Assembly: GCA_017308575.1 (NCBI GenBank)
Contig: JAFKEQ010000002.1
Span: forward strand, 312,832 to 376,831
DNA from: Afipia sp.
GTDB taxonomy: Bacteria > Pseudomonadota > Alphaproteobacteria > Rhizobiales > Xanthobacteraceae
Length of the DNA: 64,000 nucleotides
Direction of reading: 5' to 3'
Below, piece by piece: positions 42,680-52,512 of the stretch. The notes beneath the pieces were generated by a model, which was not told where the DNA came from, made no database searches, and saw only the letters and a list, made by a program, of their open reading frames with translations. A program made the position numbers and the translations under genes. Numbering within the stretch: position 1 is the first letter of the stretch; each line of letters opens with the position of its first letter.

Positions 42680-45037
42680 TCAATACTTCACGTTCGCGAA
42701 CATGCGCACGCCGATGCCCGGCAGCAGGACTTCGTCCTTGCTGTAGGAAACCGCGTTGCGGATGTCGTCGTTCAGCAGGTTGTCGCCGACGACGCCGAAC
42801 GTGAATTCCTTCGCGCTCCACCAGTCGCTCTTGGCGAGTTTCGTGGTGTAGCTGAGCTCCGCGCGCAGGCGGTTGTAGCCCGGCGTCGAGGTCTCGATGC
42901 CGCCGATATTGTTCTGTGCGAAGGCGTGCAACAGATTGACCTTCGCCAGCCAGTTGGCGTCGCGATAATAGATGCCGCCGCCGAGCCGCTGCGGCGGGAT
43001 GCGCGGCACGTTGGTGCCGTCGGTGAAGGTCGCCCGCACGATGTCATACTGTCCCTCGATGCCGAACTGCCCGGCCCAGAGCGGCAGCACATCGTACTGG
43101 AACTGGAATTCGCCGCCGCGGAAGATCGCATCGTTTTGCGAATAGATCGCCTGGTTGAGCTCGAGCCCTCCCCCGATCTGGCACGCGGCGTCTTCGCAGG
43201 TGTTGCCGGTCAGGCGGCGATAGATGAAACCGTTGAACCGGGTGTAGTAGCCCGTCAGTTCGAACCGGAACGGCCCGGTCGCGCGCCGCAAGCCGACCTC
43301 GATAGATTTCGCCGTCTCGATTCCGAGGTTGGGATTGCCGATATCGAACGTCACCGTTGCATCGTGCCCGCCGCGTGAGAACAATTCGGCAGGCTTCGGC
43401 GCGCGCTCGGTGTATTGGCCGGTGATGCTGGCGCTGAGATCCCATGGCAGGTTCTGGATCAGGCCGACGCTTCCGCTCTTGGGCGTGAAGTTGAGATTGC
43501 GCGCCGTTGCAGGGCCGATGGCGTTCGGATCGGTGTCGAGATCGAACACATCCGGAATGAAGGCCGGTGTTGTTCCGCTCAGCTTGACATGCTCAATGCG
43601 TGCGGCGACCTGCGCCTTGGTCGTTTCGCTGAACTTCATCTCGTTGAAGACATAGCCGGCGACCTTGGTGTTCTTGTTCGGGTCCCACAGGCCGTTGATC
43701 GGGCTGCCGACGTCGTCGGGGCTGGGCGCGGTCAGCTCCTGATGCGAGACTTGCGCGCCGAGAGCGGTGGTCAGCGATGCAAAGCGCAGGTTGAACGGTG
43801 CGAGCTGCACCTCAATGCGGCCTTCCTGCTCCTTGTTGGTGAAGGTCTGGCGCACGCCATCGCTCGCGAAGTTATCCGGATCGGCAAGACCGATTTCGTT
43901 GTGCTTGTAATCGGTCGCGCCGGCCCAGAAGCGAATCACGTCGATCGCAGCCGTATCCGGATGGTAATCGCCCTTTAGCGTGAACTTGGTCTGGCGTCCG
44001 TCGATGCGGGTGCGATGCTCTTCGCCGTCGATGCCGGGGATATGATAGAGGCTGTTGTTCTGTTGGATGGACGCGCCGATGAAGCCGCCCGCGAAGAAGT
44101 AGGACGCGCCGATCGATGCGCCGTCTGACTGTGTCGATGAGTTCGGCTGTTTGCCGGTGAACGGCCGCGACGGATCGAAGCGATAGGGCGAGTTCGGGAC
44201 GCTGTAGTCTTCGGTCTTGCGCGCGAAGGCATCGACATGGATCGCGATATTGTTGCCGGCGGCATCGAGCAGCACCGCGCCTTCGCGCCCCATATCGACG
44301 CTTGAGACCGACGAGCGCGTCTCGAAGCTGGCGCAGGGGTTGGATGCCGACAACGTCGGCGTCTTCACCGCATAGCCATAGGTCTGGATCGACGGCACCG
44401 CGCTGCACGGCAGCGTTTCCGGAATGCGGTTGTTGCTGGCGCTGACCACGCCGCCGATCGACTGCGATCCGTAGCGCAGCGTGGCCGGGCCGCGAATGAC
44501 CTCGACCTGATTGGTGGACAGCGGATCGATCGGCACGAAGTGATCTTCGCCGAGGTCGGACGCGCCGTTGCTGCCGATGCCGTTTTCCACGATGCCGACG
44601 CGATTGACATCGAGGCCGCGGATGATCGGGCGGCTCGATGCGCCGGGCGCGAAGGACGAGCCGGTGATGCCGGGCTTGTTGTTCAGCAGATCGCCGAGGG
44701 TCGGCGCTGCGCTGCGCCGGATTTCCTCGTTCGGCACCACGGTGACGGTGGCGAACTGATCGGTGACGATGGGCACCGTGCCTGCGAATGTTGCCGGATC
44801 GGGAGCGGCGGGCGCTGCCGCAGGCGCGGCGGCCGTGGTGCGGCCGGGCGGTGCGCGATGGGTGTGGGGGCGCTGGATCGGGCTCGGAGCCCGGACCACG
44901 ATTTCCGGCAGCGACGTTCCGCTGTCGGCCGGTGCGGCCTGATCGGCCTGCTGCGACTGTGCCGCGCTGCTGATGAAGAGCGCCATCGCGACGGCGGAAC
45001 TGCCGGCCAGCGAAGCGCGAATGAACTTGTACGACAT
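42680..45037 (-). CDS. TonB-dependent outer-membrane receptor (possible zinc/metal receptor)
   Basis: A 785-residue receptor. After a signal peptide (about 28 residues) comes a Pro/Ala-rich stretch with HTHRAPP, then a plug domain with VVPNEEIRRSAAPTLGDLL, PIIRGLDVNRVGIVENG and VEVIRGPATLRYGSQSIGGV. A 22-strand barrel follows, ending in an aromatic residue (RMFANVKY). The plug and the neighbour DUF2946 protein recall ZnuD-type or copper receptors. A 17-bp palindrome like a Zur box lies upstream of the DUF2946 gene, and the two genes read in the same direction 95 bases apart. Metal uptake is likely, zinc the best guess. Confidence 0.88.
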   Translation of the reverse strand: MSYKFIRASLAGSSAVAMALFISSAAQSQQADQAAPADSGTSLPEIVVRAPSPIQRPHTHRAPPGRTTAAAPAAAPAAPDPATFAGTVPIVTDQFATVTVVPNEEIRRSAAPTLGDLLNNKPGITGSSFAPGASSRPIIRGLDVNRVGIVENGIGSNGASDLGEDHFVPIDPLSTNQVEVIRGPATLRYGSQSIGGVVSASNNRIPETLPCSAVPSIQTYGYAVKTPTLSASNPCASFETRSSVSSVDMGREGAVLLDAAGNNIAIHVDAFARKTEDYSVPNSPYRFDPSRPFTGKQPNSSTQSDGASIGASYFFAGGFIGASIQQNNSLYHIPGIDGEEHRTRIDGRQTKFTLKGDYHPDTAAIDVIRFWAGATDYKHNEIGLADPDNFASDGVRQTFTNKEQEGRIEVQLAPFNLRFASLTTALGAQVSHQELTAPSPDDVGSPINGLWDPNKNTKVAGYVFNEMKFSETTKAQVAARIEHVKLSGTTPAFIPDVFDLDTDPNAIGPATARNLNFTPKSGSVGLIQNLPWDLSASITGQYTERAPKPAELFSRGGHDATVTFDIGNPNLGIETAKSIEVGLRRATGPFRFELTGYYTRFNGFIYRRLTGNTCEDAACQIGGGLELNQAIYSQNDAIFRGGEFQFQYDVLPLWAGQFGIEGQYDIVRATFTDGTNVPRIPPQRLGGGIYYRDANWLAKVNLLHAFAQNNIGGIETSTPGYNRLRAELSYTTKLAKSDWWSAKEFTFGVVGDNLLNDDIRNAVSYSKDEVLLPGIGVRMFANVKY

Positions 45038-45132
45038 GATGTTCTGATCCTGACACCGCCTCAGAACGTGCTTCTTGTGGCGGCTAACCTCGAATGTCCC
45101 GGCATCGCCATGGCGAAACCGGAATCGGACAA

Positions 45133-45522
45133 TTATTCGAGCGAGGATCGTGGAGGCGCGCGTGAGCGGAACGCGCCGCGCCGTGTCTCGGACGCAATGG
45201 AGTCGTGATGATGCGTGGTTTCAAGCGACGCAAAGGTCAGCGGCAGAGGAAGGGGAGGTGCGGCTGCCGTAACGGCATTGCCGGTCATCGCCACGCTGAC
45301 GCAGATGGCGCAGAAATCGCGATGAAGGTCCTGATCCTGGCCGTTGTCCGATGAGGACGCCTGTGACTGGCTTACGGACGCCGACACCGTGGCAATGCCG
45401 AGGTCGTTATGGAAGTGGCCGAACGACAGGCCAAGCTGCAGCGCCAGCGCGAAAAGCGCCAGCAGCGACAGTCTCTTAGCTTTCGCTCGCAGCCAGTTCA
45501 TCGGAAGAATGCCCACCCGCAT
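45133..45522 (-). CDS. DUF2946-like membrane-associated protein
   Basis: A 129-residue protein. RLSLLALFALALQLGLSFGHFHND is a signal or membrane segment followed by His residues, and HRDFCAICVSVAMTGN is the Cys-x2-Cys motif region of DUF2946 proteins. Near the C-terminus is THHHDS. These proteins accompany metal-related TonB receptors and may bind copper or zinc in the periplasm (inference). Starts at 45522 or 45501 are both possible. It lies just downstream of the Zur-like palindrome and upstream of the receptor gene. Confidence 0.72.
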   Translation of the reverse strand: MRVGILPMNWLRAKAKRLSLLALFALALQLGLSFGHFHNDLGIATVSASVSQSQASSSDNGQDQDLHRDFCAICVSVAMTGNAVTAAAPPLPLPLTFASLETTHHHDSIASETRRGAFRSRAPPRSSLE

Positions 45523-45542
45523 CCGGTCCCGAGGGCTTCCGG

Positions 45543-45559
45543 ATGTTACAATGTAACAT
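45543..45559. promoter_or_regulatory. 17-bp palindrome resembling a Zur box
   Basis: ATGTTACA-A-TGTAACAT is a perfect inverted repeat with one central base, 21 bp upstream of the DUF2946 start codon. Its TGTTA-n-TAACA shape matches Zur-type operators in proteobacteria. It would repress the DUF2946/TonB receptor unit when zinc is sufficient. Another metalloregulator cannot be excluded. Confidence 0.6.
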
Positions 45560-45658
45560 TGCCGGTCAGCGGCGGGGTGTCAACACAGGACGTCGGTCTT
45601 TAGGCGCCGGCTGTGCAAGTGTGGCCGGATCGTCACGTCCGTCTTGTCGGCGCTGTGA

Positions 45659-47722
45659 TTAGCGGCCTTCGCGCAGCCATGTGCTGGCGAAGGCGCCGAG
45701 CAGCAGCAGGAGGCCGATCAGGCCGGTGAAGATCGGCAGCACGCCGATGCCGCGCACCACACTGGCGTCGCGCATCTTGACGCCGAGCCAGCCTTCGCCG
45801 CGAAACACTGTCGATGCGCGCACCGGTAATACGCGGGGCAGTTCCACGCTGCCGCCATCCGCGATGCGGCGCACGTCGCCGCCGGTGGATTGCAGCAATG
45901 GCCGCAGCGTTTCAGTGGTCGATGTCACTTCGGCAAACTCTTTCGGATTCACCGGGCCGACATTGATCAGCGCCTTGAGTTCGCCATCGGTCGCCTGCCA
46001 CAGGCCGAGTTCGTCGGCGCTGAGCGATGCGCGCCATTCGCCGGGATCGCCGTTGGACAGCGTCAATTGGCGCGTCTTGCCCGAGGGCGAGGTCACGGTG
46101 ACGGGCTGCGCGGTGTCGGCCATGGTCTGGCGCGTCACCACGAGGTCGCGGCCGTCGACCTTGAGTCGCAGCGCTTCCTCGTCGAGATCGGGCTGCTTCA
46201 TCAGCCAGTGCGACATGCGTCGCAACAGGTCGAGATGCGGCCCGCCGCCTTCATAGCCGCGCGCCCACAGCCAGATGTGGTCCGACAGCAGGAGCGCGAC
46301 GCGGCCCTCGCCCTGCCGCGACAGCAGCAGCAGCGGCTTGCCGTCCGCGCCTTCCATTAGCGGCGGATTGACCGGATTGCGCGTATCGACAAGGCGGAAG
46401 AATCGGCTCCAGTGCGGCGGTTCACTGGCGGAGCCTTCGAGGCCGCGGGTCACCGGATGGCGTTTGCCGATTTCGCTGAGCCGCGCGGTGAAGGCCTGTT
46501 CGCTGACACCGGTCGGCTCGGCAGGCAGGATCGAATCTAGCGGCGTGCGCCAGATGCTGGACGGACTGGCGTAGTCGGGCCCGGCTGCCACAAGCACCGC
46601 GCCGCCATTGCGGACATAGCGCGTGATGTTGTCGAAATAGGAAATCGGCAGCACGCCCTGCCGGGCATAGCGGTCGAAAATGATGAGCTGGAATTCGTTG
46701 ATCTTCTGCTGGAACAGTTCGCGTGTCGGAAACGCGATCAACGACAGCTCGTTGATTGGCGTGCCGTCCTGCTTCTCCGGCGGACGCAGGATGGTGAAGT
46801 GCACGAGATCGATGCTGGCGTCGGACTTCAGCAGATTGCGCCAGGTGCGTTCGCCGGAATGCGGCTCGCCGGATACGAGCAGCACGCGCAACTTGTCGCG
46901 CACGCCGTCGATGGACACCACCGCGCGATTGTTGACTGGCGTCAGTTCGCCTTCCAGCGGCGACGCTTCGATCTCGACGATGTTTGGGCCGGCGTGGGGA
47001 ATTTCCAGCGTGACGCTGACCTGTTCGCCGCTGCGCACGGCGCGCTCGCTCAGCACATCGCCGTCGCGTCGCACCACGACACGCGCGCTTTCGTTGCTGA
47101 CGCCCTGATCGTCGAGCCGATAGGTGATGGTCTGGCTCTGGCCGACGATGCCGAAACGCGGCGCGGCCACAATGGCGATGCGGCGATCACGCTCGTTGCT
47201 GCGGCCGGCGATCAGCGCATGGACCGGCGCGTTGAAGCCGATACCGGCGGCATTGGCGGGAATGTCATGCACGCGTCCGTCGGTAATGAGAAACGCTCCG
47301 GCGACGCGATCGGTCGGAACGTCCGACAGGGCCGAGGTGACGGCGGAGAACAGCCTGGTGCCGTCGGTCTCGCCATCGGCCTGACCGGCCTCGACCACGC
47401 GCACGTCGAGGCCCTTGATCTCCTTCAGCCGGGCAACCAGCGCTTCGCGCGCTTCGTTGGTCTCGTGGTTGCGATCACCGAAATTCTGGCTCGGACTCTT
47501 ATCGACCACCACTGCGGCGACGGAGGAGAGCGGCTCGCGTTCCTCGCGCGTGAACGAGGGATTGGCAAGCGCAAGCAGGATCAAGGCGAGCGCCAGAACA
47601 CGCACGGCAGCACCGCGCGCCCGCGCGAACAGCAACAGCGCCGCGATGATGACAATCGCGCCGAGGCCAAGCCACAGTACGAGTGTCGGAACAAGCGGCG
47701 CGAAGGCGATGCCGTACTGCAT
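45659..47722 (-). CDS. Membrane protein with amidotransferase-like periplasmic domain (BatA-module partner)
   Basis: A 687-residue protein. It has two hydrophobic N-terminal segments (PTLVLWLGLGAIVIIAALLL and a second near residue 45), a long soluble middle, and a C-terminal membrane helix (LPIFTGLIGLLLLLGAF). The middle holds VVVDKSPSQNFG, like the start of a von Willebrand-type fold, and later FQLIIFDRYARQGVLPISYF with GGAVLVAAGPDYA, which resembles the class I glutamine amidotransferase-like proteins found beside MoxR/DUF58. It starts 1 base after the BatA-DUF4159 gene ends. It probably belongs to one membrane complex of unknown function with that neighbour. Confidence 0.78.
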   Translation of the reverse strand: MQYGIAFAPLVPTLVLWLGLGAIVIIAALLLFARARGAAVRVLALALILLALANPSFTREEREPLSSVAAVVVDKSPSQNFGDRNHETNEAREALVARLKEIKGLDVRVVEAGQADGETDGTRLFSAVTSALSDVPTDRVAGAFLITDGRVHDIPANAAGIGFNAPVHALIAGRSNERDRRIAIVAAPRFGIVGQSQTITYRLDDQGVSNESARVVVRRDGDVLSERAVRSGEQVSVTLEIPHAGPNIVEIEASPLEGELTPVNNRAVVSIDGVRDKLRVLLVSGEPHSGERTWRNLLKSDASIDLVHFTILRPPEKQDGTPINELSLIAFPTRELFQQKINEFQLIIFDRYARQGVLPISYFDNITRYVRNGGAVLVAAGPDYASPSSIWRTPLDSILPAEPTGVSEQAFTARLSEIGKRHPVTRGLEGSASEPPHWSRFFRLVDTRNPVNPPLMEGADGKPLLLLSRQGEGRVALLLSDHIWLWARGYEGGGPHLDLLRRMSHWLMKQPDLDEEALRLKVDGRDLVVTRQTMADTAQPVTVTSPSGKTRQLTLSNGDPGEWRASLSADELGLWQATDGELKALINVGPVNPKEFAEVTSTTETLRPLLQSTGGDVRRIADGGSVELPRVLPVRASTVFRGEGWLGVKMRDASVVRGIGVLPIFTGLIGLLLLLGAFASTWLREGR

Positions 47723-47723
47723 C

Positions 47724-50573
47724 TTATTGCCCCAACCGTTCGATCAGCGCAGGGGCGTGCACCTGATCGGCCTTGTAGTTGCCGGTGAGTGTGTACATCA
47801 CGATGTTCACTCCGGCGCGGAACGCCATTTCGCGCTGGCGCGGTTCGCCGGGCGTCAGCGGCAACATCGGCTGGCCGTCGGACCGCATCGCCCATGCGCC
47901 GGCAAGATCGTTCGAGGTGATGATGATCGGTGACACGCCATCGCCGCCACGCGCGGGGCGGTCGGCGGCATCTTCGTCATCGACGCGCGGCAGTGCTTCG
48001 ACCCAGGTCTGACCCGACGTGAAGCGGCCCGGGAAGTCGCGCAGCAGAAAGAATGTCTTGGTCAGCACGTGCTCGCGCGGCACCGGCTCGAGTTCGGGGA
48101 TATCGAGCGAGGACAGGATTTCGCGCAGCGTCAGCATGCCGGGCGTCTGCGATTCCCCGCCGGGACTTGGCGGCGCTTCGACGGCGTCGCGGGTGTCGAA
48201 CAGCACGGTGCCGCCTTGCTTCATATAGGCGTCGAGTTTGTTGATGGCGTCCTGCGATGGCTTGGGAGCGCCAGCGATGACGGGCCAATAGATCAACGGA
48301 AAGAACGCCATTTCATCCTTCGCAGGATCGACACCAATGGGATCGCCGGCTTCCAGTGCGGTGCGCTGGGCGAGGAACAGCGTCAGCCCGGACAGCCCGG
48401 CTTTGACGATGGAATCCACATCCGCGTTGCCGGTGAGAACATAGGCAAGCCGGGTCTGCGACACCGCCCTGATGGCGAAATCGTCGGCGGCGGGATTGCT
48501 TGCGGGCGCGGTGGTCGCCGCTTTCGGTGCTTGTGCATGAGAGGGAGCAGGGAAGCTCACCATCGATGCCAGTGCGACTGCGATGACGAGTGCGGCCGTG
48601 GCTGCGCGCCGTCGCAACAGCGCGGCAAGACCGCCGCCGAGAATGGCGACGATGATGGCATCGAGCAGGAACAGCGCCAGCGCCGCCGAGAGCAGGATGC
48701 CGCGCAAGTCGCGCGGTTCGGTATTGGTGTAGGTCGCGCGCCGCACCTTCAAGGCGGACGTATCAAGCGGCGCGAGCCGGTCGGCATTGGCCAGCGCGTT
48801 CACGGCGAGCGGGCCATCGGCGGGGCCATAGAATCCGGGCGGATGATCCGGCGTGGCACGGTCCCGATAATCCGCGCGCAACGGTTTCGCGGTGGACGGC
48901 GGCGGGCCGAACGCGCCGAAACCATCGAGAATACGAAGCGGTGCAACGGTTTCCGTTGCGCCTTCGGCTGCAACTCCCGCGCCGGGATTGGCGGTGTAGC
49001 CCGACATATCGACAATCCGCCGCAGCATCTCGACAAAGGTGCCGGACATCGGCAGGTCGGACCAGCGCATGTCGGCGCTGATATGGAAGAGAGCAATGAC
49101 GCCCTTGTCGCGGCGCTCGCCGGTCACCAGCGGTGTGCCGTCGGCCAGCGAGGCCCAGCTTCGCGAGGCCAGCGCAGGATCGGGCTCGGCCAGCACCTGC
49201 CGCGTCACGGTGATGTCTTTCGGTACGGCGAGCCCAGAGAAGGGGCCGTCCGCCGCGAAAGAGGCCAACGGCTGCGGCTTCTCCCATGTCAGGCTTCCGC
49301 CGAGACTGCGGCCGCCCCGGCGCAGCTTCACCGGCACGAGATCGTCGTCACCGGCGGCAAGGCGAGGACCTGCGAAGCGCACCAGTACGCCGCCTTGCGC
49401 GATCCAGGTGTTGAGCCGGTCGCGAATCTCGGGCGTCAGCGTGCCGACATCCGCGAGAATGATCATCGGCAGTTTCTGATCGAGGAACTGCCCGATCGCC
49501 ACCGCAGGCGCGGCGCGTTCGCCAAGCCGCACATCGGCGAACGGCGCCAGCGCGCGCGTGAGATAAAAGGTGGAGGCGAGCAGGGGCTGCGCGGTGTCGC
49601 TGGTTGCGCCGGAGACGATGCCGATGGCGCGCCGCCGCCAGCGCTTGTCGAGCAGTTGCACCGCGCCCGCCGAGCGTTCGTTGCCGATTTCCAGACGGGC
49701 GATATCGTTGCGCAGTTCCACCGGCAGATCGAAACTCGCGTCGGTCTCATGGTCGTTCATGCCGAACGCAAAGCGCGCTTCCCCGATGGGCGAACCCTTC
49801 TGATCGAGCGCGCGCACAAGGCCGACATCCGCTCCGCCGCCATTGGCGCGTAATACCTTCACCGTCATCTTCGCCGCCGCGTTCTCGGCGGCCACCAGCG
49901 CATGCGCGGGCGGAACGCCGCCCTCGAAAACCGTCAGGGTGCGATCTTGAATGGTCTTGCCCAGTCCTTCGACGAAGTCGCTGCCGCGTCCGGTATCGAT
50001 GCCGTCGCTAAGCCAGGCGATTTCGCTGTCGCCGGTCTTGGCCAGGAAACGCGCCAGCACCGGCAGGGTTTCCGCGCGCTCGACCGCATAGGGCTTCGGC
50101 GCAAGCTGCCGCAGCGCGACGCGCGCGGTGCCTGCGGGCATCAGCGTGATATCGCGGGTGCTCTCGGACAGCGGGACGATAGCGACGGCGCGCCGGTCGG
50201 ACTCGGCGTTGGCGATCAATTCGTCCGCGGTCTTGATGCGGGCATCCCAGTTCGACGCGGCGCTCCAGCCGTCGTCGAGCAGCAGCACCAGCGGCGCGCT
50301 GGATCGCGTGACGCCTTCGCCCGGATTCCAGATCGGGCCAGCGGCGGCAAAGATCACAAGCGCGGCAGCCAAAAGGCGCAACAGCGTCAGCCACCATGGC
50401 GTGCGGGACGGCGTCTCTTCCTTCGGTGCGATGTCGAACAGGAGCCGCGTCGGCGGAAAATCGATCCGGCGCGGACGCGGCGGCATCACCCGCAGCAGCC
50501 ACCACAGCGCCGGGAGGCTGATGAGCCCCGCCAGCAGCCATGGTTCGGCGAAAGAGAGCGGCAGACCCATCAT
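47724..50573 (-). CDS. BatA-like N-terminal / DUF4159 protein
   Basis: A 949-residue membrane protein. It begins with the aerotolerance-regulator (BatA) N-terminal domain, FAEPWLLAGLISLPALWWLL and PPTRLLFDIAPKEETPSRTP, then two membrane segments and a long region with LVLLLDDGWSAASNW. A further hydrophobic region occurs around residue 650. The last about 250 residues (FAIRAVSQTRLAYVLTGNAD onward, with GGTVLFDTRD) fit DUF4159. It overlaps the DUF58 gene by 4 bases. Together with MoxR and DUF58 it forms the standard MoxR-type module linked to cell-envelope integrity or protein maturation in other bacteria. Confidence 0.85.
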   Translation of the reverse strand: MMGLPLSFAEPWLLAGLISLPALWWLLRVMPPRPRRIDFPPTRLLFDIAPKEETPSRTPWWLTLLRLLAAALVIFAAAGPIWNPGEGVTRSSAPLVLLLDDGWSAASNWDARIKTADELIANAESDRRAVAIVPLSESTRDITLMPAGTARVALRQLAPKPYAVERAETLPVLARFLAKTGDSEIAWLSDGIDTGRGSDFVEGLGKTIQDRTLTVFEGGVPPAHALVAAENAAAKMTVKVLRANGGGADVGLVRALDQKGSPIGEARFAFGMNDHETDASFDLPVELRNDIARLEIGNERSAGAVQLLDKRWRRRAIGIVSGATSDTAQPLLASTFYLTRALAPFADVRLGERAAPAVAIGQFLDQKLPMIILADVGTLTPEIRDRLNTWIAQGGVLVRFAGPRLAAGDDDLVPVKLRRGGRSLGGSLTWEKPQPLASFAADGPFSGLAVPKDITVTRQVLAEPDPALASRSWASLADGTPLVTGERRDKGVIALFHISADMRWSDLPMSGTFVEMLRRIVDMSGYTANPGAGVAAEGATETVAPLRILDGFGAFGPPPSTAKPLRADYRDRATPDHPPGFYGPADGPLAVNALANADRLAPLDTSALKVRRATYTNTEPRDLRGILLSAALALFLLDAIIVAILGGGLAALLRRRAATAALVIAVALASMVSFPAPSHAQAPKAATTAPASNPAADDFAIRAVSQTRLAYVLTGNADVDSIVKAGLSGLTLFLAQRTALEAGDPIGVDPAKDEMAFFPLIYWPVIAGAPKPSQDAINKLDAYMKQGGTVLFDTRDAVEAPPSPGGESQTPGMLTLREILSSLDIPELEPVPREHVLTKTFFLLRDFPGRFTSGQTWVEALPRVDDEDAADRPARGGDGVSPIIITSNDLAGAWAMRSDGQPMLPLTPGEPRQREMAFRAGVNIVMYTLTGNYKADQVHAPALIERLGQ

Positions 50574-51508
50574 GAGCTGCGCCCCGTTGCCATGCGTCCG
50601 CCACTCCCCTTGGCCACCATCATGCCGCTGTGAAGATAGAGCAGCAGTTCGGCGGCGGAGCGATCGGTGGTGTGGGTGGAGAACAGCCAGCCGAGCTTGT
50701 CGGTCTCGGCGCGGATTGCGGCGCGATGGGCGGCGACGCGCGTGGTGTAATCTCTGGCCCAGGTCTCGGCGCGGCCCGCCGTGATGACATCGCCGCCTTC
50801 CGGTTCGACGAATTCGACACGGCCGGAATAGGGGAATGTTTCCTCGGCGGGATCGACCACCTGCAGCAGGGTGCCATGCGCACCGGATGACGACAGGCCG
50901 CCCAGCATCGCGCGAATATCGCCGATCGAGGACCAGAAGTCGGACAGCACGACGACTTCCGACAACGGGGACGGTACGAACGCCGGGGGCAGGCTCGATC
51001 GCGTCAGGGTGTCGTGAAGGATGGCCTGCGCCATCCGGTCGACGATGTTGCGATTGGAGCTTGGAGTCATCAGGCCCGGAATGCCGACGCGCTCGCCGCC
51101 CGCCACCAGCAGGTCAGCCAGCGCGAAGGTGACCACCAGCGCGCGTTCGAGCTTGCTGTCGCGTGCGGTCTTCGAGGCAAAGGCCATGGACTTCGAGCGA
51201 TCGGGCCACAGCCATATCGTATGCGCCGCTTCCCATTCCTGCTCGCGGACATAGAGATGATCGTCCCGTGCAGAGCGCCGCCAGTCGACATTCTGCGAGG
51301 CCTCGCCCGAGACGAAGCGGCGATACTGCCAGAAGCTTTCGCCGGTGCCCGCGCGGCGGCGGCCGTGCAGGCCATGGATCACATTGGCCGCGATCCGCCG
51401 CGCTTCCAGCACGAGACGCGGCAGCGACGCGGCGAGCGAACGGCTTTCACCATCGGCACGTCGAACTGCTTCGATCTCCTGGAGTGCGGGTTGCGGCCTT
51501 GCTGCCAT
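50570..51508 (-). CDS. DUF58 domain protein
   Basis: A 312-residue protein. FRRFVSGEASQNVDWRRSARD is close to the diagnostic DUF58 motif (here seen as QYRRFVSGEASQNVDWRRSA), followed by YVREQEWEAAHTIWLWPDRS with the strand and Asp/Ser of a von Willebrand A-like fold. Such proteins are partners of MoxR ATPases. It overlaps moxR by one base at the 5' end and the BatA-like gene by four at the 3' end. Confidence 0.9.
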   Translation of the reverse strand: MAARPQPALQEIEAVRRADGESRSLAASLPRLVLEARRIAANVIHGLHGRRRAGTGESFWQYRRFVSGEASQNVDWRRSARDDHLYVREQEWEAAHTIWLWPDRSKSMAFASKTARDSKLERALVVTFALADLLVAGGERVGIPGLMTPSSNRNIVDRMAQAILHDTLTRSSLPPAFVPSPLSEVVVLSDFWSSIGDIRAMLGGLSSSGAHGTLLQVVDPAEETFPYSGRVEFVEPEGGDVITAGRAETWARDYTTRVAAHRAAIRAETDKLGWLFSTHTTDRSAAELLLYLHSGMMVAKGSGGRMATGRSS

Positions 51509-52512
51509 CAGCCGATCCGTGACTTCAACTGCTTGATGATGTCGGGAATGGTGCGGCCCTCGGCACGCGCCGGGAAGGTCAGCGCCATGCGGTGCTTCAG
51601 CACGGGCTCGGCGAGATCCAGCACGTCATCCACCGACGGCGCGAGACGGCCATCGAGCAATGCGCGAGCGCGAACCGCAAGCATTAGGGCCTGGCTGGCG
51701 CGGGGCCCCGGTCCCCATGCGATCAGCTTGCCGATGTCGCCATTGTCTTCGCCAGGCCGCGCGGAGCGCACGAGCGACAGGATCGCCTCGACAACGCTGT
51801 CGCCGACCGGCAGGCGGCGCACCAGCCGCTGCGCGGTAAGCAATGTCTCTGCCGTCATCGCCGCTTTCGCGGTGGCCTGCTCGGCGCCGGTGGTTTCGAA
51901 CAGGATGCGGCGCTCGGCGTCGCGGTCCGGATATTCGACATCGATTTCCATCAGGAAGCGGTCGAGTTGCGCTTCGGGAAGCGGGTAGGTGCCTTCCTGC
52001 TCCAGCGGGTTCTGCGTGGCGAGCACATGGAACGGCTTCGGCAGGTCGTGCCGCGCGCCCGCGACGGTGATGTGCTGCTCCTGCATCGCCTGCAGCAACG
52101 CCGACTGGGTGCGCGGACTGGCGCGGTTGATCTCGTCCGCCATCAGAAGCTGCGCGAACACCGGACCGGCGATGAAGCGGAATGAGCGCTTGCCGGTGAC
52201 GGTCTCATCCAGCACTTCGGCGCCGAGAATATCCGACGGCATCAGGTCCGGCGTGAACTGCACGCGCTTGGCATCGAGGCCGAGCGTGGTGCCAAGAGTT
52301 TCCACGAGCTTGGTCTTGGCGAGACCGGGCACGCCGATCAGCAGGGCGTGTCCCCCGGCGAGGATTGTCACCAGCGCATTGTCGATGACGCGCTCCTGCC
52401 CGAAGATGACGGTGGAGACCGCCTCCTTCGCCATGCGGATATTGCCTGCGATCTGCTCGGCCGAGCGAACGATCACGTCTTCCAGTTTTTCGACACCGTC
52501 CGCACCGGCCAT
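51508..52512 (-). CDS. MoxR family AAA ATPase
   Basis: A 334-residue AAA+ ATPase, the chaperone-like head of the module. GVPGLAKTKLVETLG is the Walker A region in the MoxR form, LLMADEINRASPRTQSALL the Walker B with the start of the sensor, and FHVLATQNPLEQEGTYPLPE the family signature. It is the first gene of a four-gene minus-strand operon (52512 to 45659). The ATPase probably acts on the DUF58/BatA-like membrane partners; clients are unknown. Confidence 0.93.
   Translation of the reverse strand: MAGADGVEKLEDVIVRSAEQIAGNIRMAKEAVSTVIFGQERVIDNALVTILAGGHALLIGVPGLAKTKLVETLGTTLGLDAKRVQFTPDLMPSDILGAEVLDETVTGKRSFRFIAGPVFAQLLMADEINRASPRTQSALLQAMQEQHITVAGARHDLPKPFHVLATQNPLEQEGTYPLPEAQLDRFLMEIDVEYPDRDAERRILFETTGAEQATAKAAMTAETLLTAQRLVRRLPVGDSVVEAILSLVRSARPGEDNGDIGKLIAWGPGPRASQALMLAVRARALLDGRLAPSVDDVLDLAEPVLKHRMALTFPARAEGRTIPDIIKQLKSRIG

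Noticed and set aside
48069..49853. A 594-codon plus-strand frame within the BatA-DUF4159 gene
   Set aside because: No membrane segments or motifs, no ribosome site, and the minus-strand gene is well supported.
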